In this document: positions 29,579-37,366 of the stretch, piece by piece | How the letters are laid out: every line of letters begins with the position of its first letter | Position numbering within the stretch: position 1 is the stretch's first letter | DNA from: Prevotella sp. | GTDB taxonomy: Bacteria; Bacteroidota; Bacteroidia; Bacteroidales; Bacteroidaceae | NCBI GenBank assembly: GCA_017455845.1 | Contig: JAFSYY010000030.1 | Span: 1 to 42,754, forward strand | Direction: 5' to 3' | Length of the DNA: 42,754 nt | Program-made: the position numbers and the translations under genes | Notes under the pieces: generated by a model | The model's input: the letters and a program-made list of their open reading frames with translations, nothing else | Told to the model about the DNA's origin: nothing | The model's database searches: none

Positions 29579-31033
29579 CTACAGTTTCCCTCCTCGTGCT
29601 TTTACCCGCTCATACCATTTCTCGCGTTCCTTTGTCAGGTCGTAGCCCCGGCGGGCGAGGTAGTTGTTGATACGGCCTTTGTATTTGCCAAAGACCTCGT
29701 GTTTCTTCTTCGAACTCTCGGCATCGATAGCCAGTTCGCGGGCTTCTATGAGCCATGCCATGATCTGTTGCTTCTCATCATCCTTGAGCGATGGAATCAT
29801 GTCGCACTGGGCTTCGTATGTCACCCTGACCACGTCAAAGGTCATCACGTCCTTCACCTTGTCAATCTCCTGTGGCGTGAGATACATCGACAGGTCGGCG
29901 AGGAAGCCATAGTGTGAGCGGTAGAGCCGCGAGTCGCATTGAGCCTCGGCCAGTTTCTTGTCAGCCTTCTTCAGAGAGTCACGCTCGCTGTAGATGTCGT
30001 TGAGTTTGAAATAGCGGTTGCAGATGATGTTCAGCACGTTCTGGCCTTGGGGTGTCCAGGTGATGCCCAGTTCGTCTGTGGCTTTCCGGCTTCGGCCAAC
30101 GATGGTCTTCACATACTGCGGGTCGCGTCCTGCGCTGTCAAGCATAACAGCGGGTGCCGGGTTGCTGTTGAATATTTCCTTCAGAAAGAACACGTTGGCA
30201 CTGTAGTTCATCTTCACGTTGCGCACCATCGTTGTGTCCCTGCTGCGTTCCACGAACAGCCAGCCGCTCCACCCCATCTCGTCGAGTGTTTTCTTGATTT
30301 TTGGCACATCCAGTGTGGCATCGTCACGCAGCCACACACCGTCCGTGTTTGAGGCATGGATGGCACAGATGTTCTTGGCACCTAACGTCTTGATGTCTTT
30401 CACTACATCCAGGCCATTTTCCACGATGGTCTGCCATTTGTAGAAGATGGCGATGCCGCTGCTCTTTATCTCTTTCAGCAGTCTCAGGTTGCCCTTGGCA
30501 TCGAGGGGCGTGTCGATGCCCACACGTTTGCCTCGGGCCATGGCAGCCTCGCCGATATGGTGCAGGCGTTTTACAATCTCGGCACGTTTCACCTTGTCGG
30601 CAGACCAGTCGTTGCCACAGCCGCCAAGGGGCAGGAAAGCCACCTTCGTGCCTCCCATCCTGTCCATTGTGTCGAAGCAGTCTTCCGCCAGTGCCATGTA
30701 GTTGTCGCGCTTTGTCAGGTCCTGGGCGTAGAAGCCGCTCATGGCCACGGCACCGATCTCAATGTCCAGGCTGTCGGCAACATGCTTGAAGTGTGCAGCC
30801 TCTTGGGGGTTGCGCATCTTGTTGTCGAACATCTCCCGCTGCCCCAGGCCGCCCATGTCCATTTCGATGCCGTCGCATCCCATCTGCCTGGCCAGGGTGA
30901 ACTCGCCTAGTTTCTGCCGCTTGAGGATCATCCAGTCGCATACACCGACCTTATACTGTTGTGCCATCAAAGCCTCTGTTCCACAGATACTGAGAACAGA
31001 GGCTATGACCATCATGATGTATTCCTTTCTCAT
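29579..31033 (-). CDS. Secreted xylose-isomerase-like TIM barrel fused to DUF3826
   Basis: A 484-residue protein with signal peptide ending in SICGTEALMAQ. Residues about 25-275 form a sugar phosphate isomerase/epimerase-like barrel: LARQMGCDGIEMDMGGLG, MALAEDCFDTMDRMGGTKVA, RVGIDTPLDAKGNL, ICAIHASNTDGVW and GWSGWLFVERSRD. Residues about 290-480 match DUF3826 (SRKATDELGITWTPQGQNVL, MTFDVVRVTYEAQCDMI), a family I associate with pectin loci. The two are usually separate genes. The start at 31033 follows the small ORF by 4 bp. Secreted barrels of this type often lack proven isomerase activity, so function is open. Confidence 0.8.
   Translation of the reverse strand: MRKEYIMMVIASVLSICGTEALMAQQYKVGVCDWMILKRQKLGEFTLARQMGCDGIEMDMGGLGQREMFDNKMRNPQEAAHFKHVADSLDIEIGAVAMSGFYAQDLTKRDNYMALAEDCFDTMDRMGGTKVAFLPLGGCGNDWSADKVKRAEIVKRLHHIGEAAMARGKRVGIDTPLDAKGNLRLLKEIKSSGIAIFYKWQTIVENGLDVVKDIKTLGAKNICAIHASNTDGVWLRDDATLDVPKIKKTLDEMGWSGWLFVERSRDTTMVRNVKMNYSANVFFLKEIFNSNPAPAVMLDSAGRDPQYVKTIVGRSRKATDELGITWTPQGQNVLNIICNRYFKLNDIYSERDSLKKADKKLAEAQCDSRLYRSHYGFLADLSMYLTPQEIDKVKDVMTFDVVRVTYEAQCDMIPSLKDDEKQQIMAWLIEARELAIDAESSKKKHEVFGKYKGRINNYLARRGYDLTKEREKWYERVKARGGKL
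30971..31004 (-). repeat. Perfect 11-bp hairpin in the signal-peptide code of the TIM/DUF3826 gene
   Basis: AGCCTCTGTTC (30971-30981) pairs perfectly with GAACAGAGGCT (30994-31004), loop 12 nt, about 30-63 nt after the start codon. It encodes the hydrophobic part ASVLSICGTEAL. Confidence 0.8.
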
Positions 31034-31037
31034 ATCA

Positions 31038-31160
31038 TCAACTTTGTGATAAACGCAAATGATTAAACATACCAATGGCTGCCATGATACGTTGCTTCAA
31101 CTCTTCCCGCTCTTCGCGGGTGAGAGGATAGAACTCTGTTGTTGTTTTCTTGTTGGCCAT
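31038..31160 (-). CDS. Small 40-residue ORF between the sigma factor and the TIM/DUF3826 gene
   Basis: The product would be soluble and charged: MANKKTTTEFYPLTREEREE followed by LKQRIMAAIGMFNHLRLSQS. It has no recognisable domain. Its ATG is in the right arm of a hairpin (31160-31188), and its stop is 4 bp before the next start, so it could be a leader peptide that couples translation. It could also be a degenerate anti-sigma partner, since an ECF sigma gene lies 50 bp upstream. Coding status rests on position and a helix-like charged pattern only. Confidence 0.5.
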   Translation of the reverse strand: MANKKTTTEFYPLTREEREELKQRIMAAIGMFNHLRLSQS

Positions 31161-31209
31161 TGTTCGTCTTTTATTATAGGACGAACAATAAGTTGGTCTG
31201 TAACCAACT
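31160..31209 (-). promoter_or_regulatory. Two inverted repeats between the sigma factor gene and the small ORF
   Basis: TTGTTCGTC (31160-31168) pairs perfectly with GACGAACAA (31180-31188), and the small ORF's ATG uses the arm's last base. Next to it AGTTGGT (31191-31197) pairs perfectly with ACCAACT (31203-31209). The sigma factor stop is at 31211. The structures fill the gap and could block ribosome entry, end the sigma transcript, or be operator sites. Confidence 0.65.
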
Positions 31210-31210
31210 A

Positions 31211-31723
31211 TCACGCGGAGATTTGCACCTGGCTGGCATATTCTCTCAGCCTGCAGATGCTGCGGTGCATCAGGTTGCGCACGCTCTGGTAGTTGATACC
31301 CATGATGCGGCAGATGTCATCATACTTGCGGTGTTCTATATAATAAAGGTTGATGATCTGGCGCTGGCGGGGAGACAACTTCACAAAGAACTGCTGGGCG
31401 ATTTCCGAGAGCGACTGCCTATGTTCCATCTGCTCACGGTTGTATTCATCGTTTTCTGCCATCACCTGCATGCTGGCGTCGGTAATCTCGCTGTCGCAGA
31501 GTTTCGTGTTGAAGCGGAACTCATCGTTGATGCGGTTGCGAAGGGATATATAGAGGTAACTCTCGATGTTGCTGATGGTGCCGAGCCCCTCTTTGCGTGT
31601 AAATAATTTCACGAAAACGTCTTGGATACAGTCTTTCAGAGCCTCGCGGTCTGTAATAAAACGTGAACCGAAGGCAAAGAGCCCGTCAATATGCTTGTCA
31701 TATAGTTTAGAGAAGTCTTCCAT
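31211..31723 (-). CDS. ECF-type RNA polymerase sigma factor
   Basis: A 170-residue sigma-70 family regulator with region 2 (about 5-75: LYDKHIDGLFAFGSRFITDR, CIQDVFVKLFTRK) that melts the -10 region. Region 4 (about 115-165: LSPRQRQIINLYYIEHRKYD, YQSVRNLMHRSICRLRE) gives helix-turn-helix contact with the -35. It lacks extra domains. Such factors in Bacteroidota are usually followed by a FecR-like anti-sigma gene and control glycan import loci. Here no anti-sigma is visible; a 40-codon ORF and then hydrolase genes follow. Its position inside the locus suggests it controls these genes. Confidence 0.9.
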   Translation of the reverse strand: MEDFSKLYDKHIDGLFAFGSRFITDREALKDCIQDVFVKLFTRKEGLGTISNIESYLYISLRNRINDEFRFNTKLCDSEITDASMQVMAENDEYNREQMEHRQSLSEIAQQFFVKLSPRQRQIINLYYIEHRKYDDICRIMGINYQSVRNLMHRSICRLREYASQVQISA

Positions 31724-31763
31724 CTCTTCTTGTTTTAGTTTCGCAGTAATGTCTACATCGCTG

Positions 31764-31771
31764 CAAAATTA
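31764..31771 (-). promoter_or_regulatory. -7 box for the sigma factor gene
   Basis: Minus strand TAATTTTG matches TAnnTTTG exactly, about 40 bases before the sigma factor ATG. A -33 TTTG at the standard distance is not evident. The rest of the 31724-31877 spacer shows nothing else certain. Confidence 0.5.
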
Positions 31772-31877
31772 CCAACAATTTTTGAGAAAGACCCCTAAAT
31801 AATGCTTTTTTTCCTATAAAATTTATCAAAATTAACAAGTTCCGCAAGTGCTCAACGTGCGGTAGTAGGGTCAGGCA

Positions 31878-34800
31878 CTATGGTATGCGCAGCCAGAGGA
31901 GTTGTCCCGAAGGCATGTCCTGAGGCGTGAAGGAGCCTTGCAGACGTAAGGATTTCTGGTACGGTTTGATGTCGCCCCGCTTCATGTCGATGGTGAATAC
32001 CTGATAGTTGCCGGCAGGCACGTCGATGCTGGGCGAGGCTCCCAGAGGAAAGATAATAAAGCCTTTGTCCTTATGTCCTATGGCAACGCAGTCATGGCCT
32101 TCTACGGGTGTCATCATACAGACCTCTTTCAGGAAGACGGTCTGCCATTTGTCGGCATCGTTTCCGCCAATAGGGATGTTGGGCAGTGAACCGCCGGCCA
32201 AGAGTATGGCCCATCCGTAGTCGGGGTATTGCTGGGCGAAGAAGGTGACGGCCTTGTCCGGGTGGCGGTCGCGCATCTCCCTGACGGCCCGGTAAGCCTC
32301 GTTAAAGCCGGTCTTGCCCACCTTCATCTTGCGCATCCACTGCCGTGGGGCCATGCTCTTGCCGCCTTCTGGTGCCCAGAGGCCTTGTGTGTTATAGTGC
32401 CAGTAGCGGATGTCGATGATGTCTACCACCTTGCTGAGCACAGGGTCGGCGAGTATGCTGTCCTGCACGTCGCGGGTGCAACTCAGGGCTATCAGCGGGT
32501 GGCGGCCGGTCTCGGCCTCCCATTGGGCGATGGTCTCCAACCAGAACTTTGTGAAGTGATAGGGGCCGGTATATTCCGCACTGATAAGGTGCACGACGTT
32601 CGACTGGTCTTTCAGTTGGTCAAGACACATACGGATATACTGGCGGTGCAGGGGTTGTAGCACAGGATTCTGTTCGTTGTAGAACTGCTCTGCGAGGAAG
32701 ATACGCTTGTCGCCGGCGAATGGCACTGGCTCTGGGAATGGGTACTCTCCCTGCTCTCCTGTTGCAGTGGCAGAGTAGTTGATATTGTTTGCCGGGCGCC
32801 AGGGGCAGTCCACCCAGTGTGCACCAGCCTCAAGGATGTTATGCTGGAAATAGTGTTGGTTGAAAAGGAGTATCTGCTTGTCGGCGGCTTTAGAGGCAAA
32901 TTCGCTAAGCCGGCTCCAATACCATTGGTTGGGCTTCGTGAGGTCGTAGCGTGAGAGCCCGTCCCATGCTGTTCCCTGTCCTGAACGGCTGAACGGCTGT
33001 TCGTAGAATGGTGCCCATACGTCGCCGTCGGCTCTGCGCACCCGCTCATGGTCGGTGCGGCGCAGGTCGTACCACAGGCCGTAGTTATGGTCGAGCGAGG
33101 CATAGTGATGGTCGGCAAGAAACGTCACCACAGAGTCGATACGGTCTGTCCACCCCTTTCCTTCCCTGCCAGGCACAAAACGTGTGATGGCAGGCTTGGC
33201 CTCTTTCTCCGCAAAGTTGTCTTTCACCCTGCCGCTCCACCAGGGGATGCTGTATTGGTTGCCAGTGACGAGGCTGCCGTCGGCAGTCAGATGGCCCTCG
33301 GTGACAACGTAAGAGGTGAGAGGTGAGGGGTGAGGGGTGAGAGGTGAGGGGTAATCTCTCACCTCTTGCCCCTCACCTCTCACCCCTTCTCGTAAGTCTA
33401 TCCACTTCTCCATTGTCAGGCGGGGTGTGGTGAGCGATTCCTGCGCCATCTGCATGGCCTGTTCCGCCGTTGGCGAACTGGTGGCATTGGTGTTGCGGGG
33501 CAGGATGCAGGGGTCGAAAGGCAGTTTACCCAGGCGTTTCTCCAGTTGGTCGTAGAACAGGCTTCGCGGGCTTACGTGGTCGTTGCTGCTTGTCCATTCG
33601 CCATTGCCGGTGAGGGTGCCCCAGCATCCGTGTGCGCTGCTGCGGTTGTCGCTGTCGGGTGAATAGCACTCAATGGTTGAGGCCGTACATTGCCAGAACA
33701 TGGAGTTGGCTGTGTTCCATCCGGTGCCAAATTGAAACTGTTCGAGATTGGCGAAGCGCAGGTCATGGCCGTCGATATTCACGATGTCGAAGAGCAGCCC
33801 TGCCGCCCACGAGCCAATGCTGCCGCTGAATCCCAGCGACTCCTCGCCTTCGCATTGCACGAAGGCATTGGGGCCTGCGGCGCAGAAGCCTGCTGCAAAA
33901 TCATGGATGCCTTTACGCGAGATACACCGCTGGAAGAGCGTCTGCTGACCGCGTGTCAGAAACACCTGTCTGCGCCAGCCGCCTGTTTCAGAAACGGGCT
34001 CCTGGGCTATACAGTCCTCTACGGTGATGCGGCTGCAGTGCTTCTGCAGGTTTACTGCCGAGCCTGCCAGGTGGAAGAAACGGATGCCGCGCACCCAGCA
34101 GTCGCGTGCGTTTTCAACGTAGATGCCGTCCCAACAGTGGTCCTCGTCCTTGGGATTGGTTGAGAGGATGGCCGCCTTTAGGGTCATGTTCTCGATGCCG
34201 CACTCCGTGATTTCTCCTTCCTCCTTTCTCCTTTTCTCCTTACTCCTTTCTTCTTTCTCCTTTCTCCTTTCTTCTTTTAAGATGTAAGCGCCGCCAAAGG
34301 CACGGCTGATTGTCGTTGTGACGGGCGCATCCAGGGTGATGGTATCACCCATGACGGCCGTGACCGTCCTGTCCCAGGTGATGTCGATGTCGGTAGGCTT
34401 CCAGCCGGTATAGTCGAGGCCGCCTCCGAAGTCGTTCATTTTCAGACTTTCTATCCACTCTTTGGTGCAAGGGCGCACTATGAGTATGCGTTCGCCTGCT
34501 GTCAACTTTCCGCCTTTTGTGGTCAGCACCGTGCTTCCGGCTGCTATTGTATTGTCAGCCACTTGGATGGTGTCCCCGCACCTCGCACCTCGTACCTCGC
34601 ACCTCGGTTCCAGATATATCATCGCACCTCGGTCTACTCCCTGCTTCAAGAGCGTGGTCTTGCCATGGCCTAAGCCCCGCAGCACGATGCCTGAGGCCGT
34701 GATGCGCAATGGCTTGTTGATGGTGAAGATGCCTTCGCCCAGAGCGATAGCCCCCCTATGCCCCTTGGCATCAGCCTTTAGTGTGGCCACATGGTCGATG

Positions 34801-35012
34801 GCCTGCTGGATGAGGTCAGAGCAGTCGCCAGCCTGCCAGTCTATGCGCACCGTTGTCTTGACATCGGGTATGGCCTGTTCCGAGGCATGATAGCCGCAGG
34901 TGGAATAGTCCATAGGGATGTATAGTTGCTTCTTAGGCTTAGGAGCAGCCTGCAGCATGGTACCCATGCACCATGCTGCAGTCAATAGTGTCAGTGTGAT
35001 GACATTTCTCAT
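31878..35012 (-). CDS. Secreted beta-helix protein with DUF6298-type C-terminal domain
   Basis: A 1044-residue protein with signal peptide (LTLLTAAWCMGTMLQA). Residues about 50-480 form a pectate-lyase-like right-handed beta-helix (GAIALGEGIFTINKPLRITA, GIYVENARDCWVRGIRFFHL, NLQKHCSRITVEDC). Residues about 560-960 look like a TIM barrel (YGLWYDLRRTDHERVRRADG, LLFNQHYFQHNILEAGAHWV, HLISAEYTGPYHFTKFW), which I assign to DUF6298 from memory. A role in pectin breakdown is likely but no catalytic residues can be named. Three repeat-derived inserts keep frame: a GAGGTGCGAGG-coded one, a Lys/Glu/Arg-rich one (34203-34281) and a long SPLTPHPSPLTS one. It follows SusD by 24 bp of word repeat. Confidence 0.75.
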   Translation of the reverse strand: MRNVITLTLLTAAWCMGTMLQAAPKPKKQLYIPMDYSTCGYHASEQAIPDVKTTVRIDWQAGDCSDLIQQAIDHVATLKADAKGHRGAIALGEGIFTINKPLRITASGIVLRGLGHGKTTLLKQGVDRGAMIYLEPRCEVRGARCGDTIQVADNTIAAGSTVLTTKGGKLTAGERILIVRPCTKEWIESLKMNDFGGGLDYTGWKPTDIDITWDRTVTAVMGDTITLDAPVTTTISRAFGGAYILKEERRKEKEERSKEKRRKEEGEITECGIENMTLKAAILSTNPKDEDHCWDGIYVENARDCWVRGIRFFHLAGSAVNLQKHCSRITVEDCIAQEPVSETGGWRRQVFLTRGQQTLFQRCISRKGIHDFAAGFCAAGPNAFVQCEGEESLGFSGSIGSWAAGLLFDIVNIDGHDLRFANLEQFQFGTGWNTANSMFWQCTASTIECYSPDSDNRSSAHGCWGTLTGNGEWTSSNDHVSPRSLFYDQLEKRLGKLPFDPCILPRNTNATSSPTAEQAMQMAQESLTTPRLTMEKWIDLREGVRGEGQEVRDYPSPLTPHPSPLTSYVVTEGHLTADGSLVTGNQYSIPWWSGRVKDNFAEKEAKPAITRFVPGREGKGWTDRIDSVVTFLADHHYASLDHNYGLWYDLRRTDHERVRRADGDVWAPFYEQPFSRSGQGTAWDGLSRYDLTKPNQWYWSRLSEFASKAADKQILLFNQHYFQHNILEAGAHWVDCPWRPANNINYSATATGEQGEYPFPEPVPFAGDKRIFLAEQFYNEQNPVLQPLHRQYIRMCLDQLKDQSNVVHLISAEYTGPYHFTKFWLETIAQWEAETGRHPLIALSCTRDVQDSILADPVLSKVVDIIDIRYWHYNTQGLWAPEGGKSMAPRQWMRKMKVGKTGFNEAYRAVREMRDRHPDKAVTFFAQQYPDYGWAILLAGGSLPNIPIGGNDADKWQTVFLKEVCMMTPVEGHDCVAIGHKDKGFIIFPLGASPSIDVPAGNYQVFTIDMKRGDIKPYQKSLRLQGSFTPQDMPSGQLLWLRIP
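33310..33390. repeat. Inverted GTGAGAGG/CCTCTCAC word repeat in the DUF6298 gene
   Basis: GAGGTGAGAGGTGAGGGG words (about 33312-33355) are followed by their reverse complements (about 33358-33390), an inverted repeat inside coding DNA. The protein stretch is GVRGEGQEVRDYPSPLTPHP and onward, which breaks the domain boundary between beta-helix and barrel. Confidence 0.8.
34203..34281 (-). repeat. TTTCTCC word array encoding a Lys/Glu/Arg tract
   Basis: Around ten TTTCTCC/TTTCTTC words in a row encode about 24 charged residues (LKEERRKEKEERSKEKRRKE and following) inside the beta-helix. The strong charge bias follows from the purine-only word on the coding strand. Confidence 0.85.
34577..34612 (-). 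repeat. CACCTCGCACCTCG word array in the DUF6298 gene
   Basis: Four CACCTCG-type words encode PRCEVRGARCGD. The same words in sufD encode RYEVRGARCEDS, so one DNA word gives the same peptide in two unrelated proteins. Confidence 0.8.
34950..34981 (-). repeat. Perfect 12-bp hairpin in the signal-peptide code of the DUF6298 gene
   Basis: CTGCAGCATGGT (34950-34961) pairs perfectly with ACCATGCTGCAG (34970-34981), loop 8 nt. It lies about 32-63 nt after the start codon and encodes AAWCMGTMLQA of the signal peptide. Confidence 0.85.
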
Positions 35013-35036
35013 TGCTCACTTCTCATTTCTCATTTC
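35013..35036 (-). repeat. GAAATGA word spacer between susD and the DUF6298 gene
   Basis: The whole 24-bp spacer is GAAATGA/GAAGTGA words. They are contiguous with the SusD stop (TGA) and run into the next ATG. The same word fills 29544-29578. Confidence 0.85.
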
Positions 35037-37322
35037 TCACTCTGCCAGTGGGTCGAAAGTGCCGGCGGTGCCGTGGCTGTAGTCATGCCATCCCACGTTT
35101 TGCAGGAGCGTCGGGTTGGTCTGCATGGCACTCTGTTTGAGTCCGATGAAATAATACTGTGGACGGAAGAGTATGCCAGAGGTCTCGTCGTTGGTGTCGG
35201 CGTTCACGTCCTTGCGCTTCAGGTAGGCAGTGTAGAAGTCGGCCAGGTTCATGGCCTCGTTGCTGCCATACTCCTCAGCATCATCGTCGTAGGTGAGGCT
35301 CTCGGTAAGTGCCAGTGCACTCGGGCGCTTATCCATCACGGGGTCGGCCTCGTTATTCTGGACGGCATTGGTGCGCGTATAGATGACAATCTCATGGCGG
35401 CGCTGCCCGTTGAGCGGTGTGATGCCCAGATAGGTGCATGTGTTGCCGCCGAAGCCTGTGAGATGCCATGACGTGGGCTCGCCCTCGAAGGTCTGTGTGC
35501 CGCCGTCGAAGAGCATCCACCGTCGCATATCGTCGAAGGCCTTGCCCTCGTAGGCCAGTTCCACCTGCCGCTCATAGAGTATGGCTGCAATCATCTTTTC
35601 GCGAGAGGCGGCAATGTCGGTAGGCAGGCCATAGTTCTTCTCGGCCGTATAGCCCACGCGGGCACGTATCTGCTGCAGGGCTTGCAGGGCCTCGTCCAGA
35701 TGGCCTGCACCGGCGGCAGCCTCTGCAAAGTCGAGGAGCACCTCGGCGTAGCGCATCCATACCAGTGGTGCTGCGCTCTGCTGGAAGCCTTTCGGCGTGG
35801 AGGCGCTGATGCTGAAGCGGTAGAGCGGCGAGGTGCTGAGAGCGCCGTCGTCGCTGCGCTTGCGTATATAGACGGCACTGTTCTTCTGGGCTATCAGGTC
35901 GGCGGTGTAGCCGTTGGAGGTGCTGCTCATGCGGTCGGCATCGTCTTGCGAGTCATACCAAGTGTAACTCCACAACTGGTAGTTAGTGCCCGAGCCGCTA
36001 TACTGGTGGGGATAGTAGGCATAGACATACTTCTTGCCCACGTCGTCGTAACTGTTGAGGTCGTTGCCGTTGGTGTCGAAACGCCACTCCACGCCGGGGA
36101 AGGCGAAGGTGCGGTAAAAGCGCGGGTCGCGGTTGAGCCAGAAGCAGAGGGGGTCGTAGGTGATTTGAGATTTGAGATTTGAGAATTGAGAGTTCTGCGG
36201 TGGCAGTCCGTCGGCCATGGGGAAGAGGTCTACCATCTCTGCCGTGGGGTGCAGGCCGCCGTTGCCGTTGGCATTGACGGGTCGTAGCGTGTGCTCCCAG
36301 CCGTTCCATTTGTCGTAGTTGGCAGTCTCCACCTTGTCGCGGTTGTTGTAGAGCGTGGCCAGCACTGTCTCACCCATGGAGCCGTCGCTGCCGTTGTTGG
36401 CCAGGAAGATCTTTGCCCAGTTGAGGGCGTTCTGTGTGCCGCCGTCGGCAGCGTAGGCCAGCCCCACACCACCCTCGTTGAGCAGTTGCAGGGCTTTTTT
36501 GTTGGTCTCGTAGGCCGTCTCCCAGCGTGCGGTCTCGTCGGCACGGTTGAAGAGTGGCGAGGCATAGAACAACTCCACACGTCCCTTCAGGGCAGCGGCA
36601 GCACCGGCGGTGATGCGCCCGTAGTCGCTGGAGCCCCATGCCTTGGGCAGCATGTCGGCAGCCTTCTGCAGGTCACTGCATATAAAGGCTATGCAGTCCT
36701 TGGCACCAGAGCGCGGCACTATCTTGTCGCTGCCGTCGCCATCGCCTATGATGGGGTCTTGCGGATGGTCGATGATGGGCACGCCGCCATAGAGTTTCAC
36801 GAGCGTCCAGTAGCGGAAGGCACGGAAGAAATAGGCCTGACCCAGCAGTTTGTTGCGCTCCTCCTCGGTCATGTTCTCGTTGCCCTCAAGGTGCTGGATG
36901 ATGTCGTTGGCGTTGCGGATGTTACCCCAGGGGCTGTCGCTCTTGTTGATGACATAGAAGTAGTCGGTCACGTTGGTATAGTCCAGTTCCTGGTCGGGGT
37001 TGGTGAAGTCGGTGAAGCCGCCATACTCCAAGGAAGACTTCGACCACACCTCGGGCGAGCCGGTCGAGGTGTAGTTGTTTTGTCCGGCGGAGCCGTTGCC
37101 GCCGCCCTGGCATGCCTGCGGCAGCATCTCGCGGTAGAGGGTGTTCACGCGGTCGAGTGCGCCGGCATAACTGCTATAGACCTTGTCCTCTGAGAAACTG
37201 CCGTAGACGGTCATGTCGTCGAGGAAGGAGTCTGAGCAGGAGGTGAGCAAAATTAAAAAATTCAAAAATGAAAAAATTAAAAATGCTCCGCAGCGTTCCT
37301 TTCTTATAATAAACTGTCTCAT
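35037..37322 (-). CDS. susD: SusD/RagB family outer membrane glycan-binding lipoprotein
   Basis: A 761-residue surface lipoprotein that caps the SusC channel and binds glycan. Lipobox LLTSC is followed by SDSFLDDM. SusD features include FFRAFRYWTLVKLYGGVPII (TPR-like N-terminal lobe), GRITAGAAAALKGRVELFYA, VWMRYAEVLLDFAEAAAGAG and the C-terminal AILYERQVELAYEGKAFDDM. It is longer than the usual 500-600 residues. A repeat-derived stretch QNSQFSNLKSQITYD (36161-36196) is inserted before the WLNRDPRFY motif. The signal-peptide core is encoded by an AAATTAAAAA word repeat. It is 42 bp after SusC. Confidence 0.93.
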   Translation of the reverse strand: MRQFIIRKERCGAFLIFSFLNFLILLTSCSDSFLDDMTVYGSFSEDKVYSSYAGALDRVNTLYREMLPQACQGGGNGSAGQNNYTSTGSPEVWSKSSLEYGGFTDFTNPDQELDYTNVTDYFYVINKSDSPWGNIRNANDIIQHLEGNENMTEEERNKLLGQAYFFRAFRYWTLVKLYGGVPIIDHPQDPIIGDGDGSDKIVPRSGAKDCIAFICSDLQKAADMLPKAWGSSDYGRITAGAAAALKGRVELFYASPLFNRADETARWETAYETNKKALQLLNEGGVGLAYAADGGTQNALNWAKIFLANNGSDGSMGETVLATLYNNRDKVETANYDKWNGWEHTLRPVNANGNGGLHPTAEMVDLFPMADGLPPQNSQFSNLKSQITYDPLCFWLNRDPRFYRTFAFPGVEWRFDTNGNDLNSYDDVGKKYVYAYYPHQYSGSGTNYQLWSYTWYDSQDDADRMSSTSNGYTADLIAQKNSAVYIRKRSDDGALSTSPLYRFSISASTPKGFQQSAAPLVWMRYAEVLLDFAEAAAGAGHLDEALQALQQIRARVGYTAEKNYGLPTDIAASREKMIAAILYERQVELAYEGKAFDDMRRWMLFDGGTQTFEGEPTSWHLTGFGGNTCTYLGITPLNGQRRHEIVIYTRTNAVQNNEADPVMDKRPSALALTESLTYDDDAEEYGSNEAMNLADFYTAYLKRKDVNADTNDETSGILFRPQYYFIGLKQSAMQTNPTLLQNVGWHDYSHGTAGTFDPLAE
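36161..36196 (-). repeat. TTGAGATT word insert in susD
   Basis: Tandem TTTGAGA words encode NSQFSNLKSQI, inserted just before the conserved DPLCFWLNRDPRF segment. Confidence 0.7.
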
Positions 37323-37366
37323 GTCTTCGATTTTTTAATTTTATAATTTTTCAATTTTTTAATTTT
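37249..37366 (-). repeat. Inverted AAATTAAAAA repeat with the susD start codon in its loop
   Basis: One arm (37331-37366) fills the susC-susD spacer and includes the edge of the SusC stop codon. The other arm (37249-37284) encodes FLIFSFLNFLIL of the SusD signal peptide. The ATG and first 12 codons lie in the loop. The arms are largely complementary A/T words, not an exact match along their length. Confidence 0.85.

Noticed and set aside
31038-31209. The two palindromes as Rho-independent terminators
   Set aside because: Neither stem is followed by a T-run on either strand in the right place.
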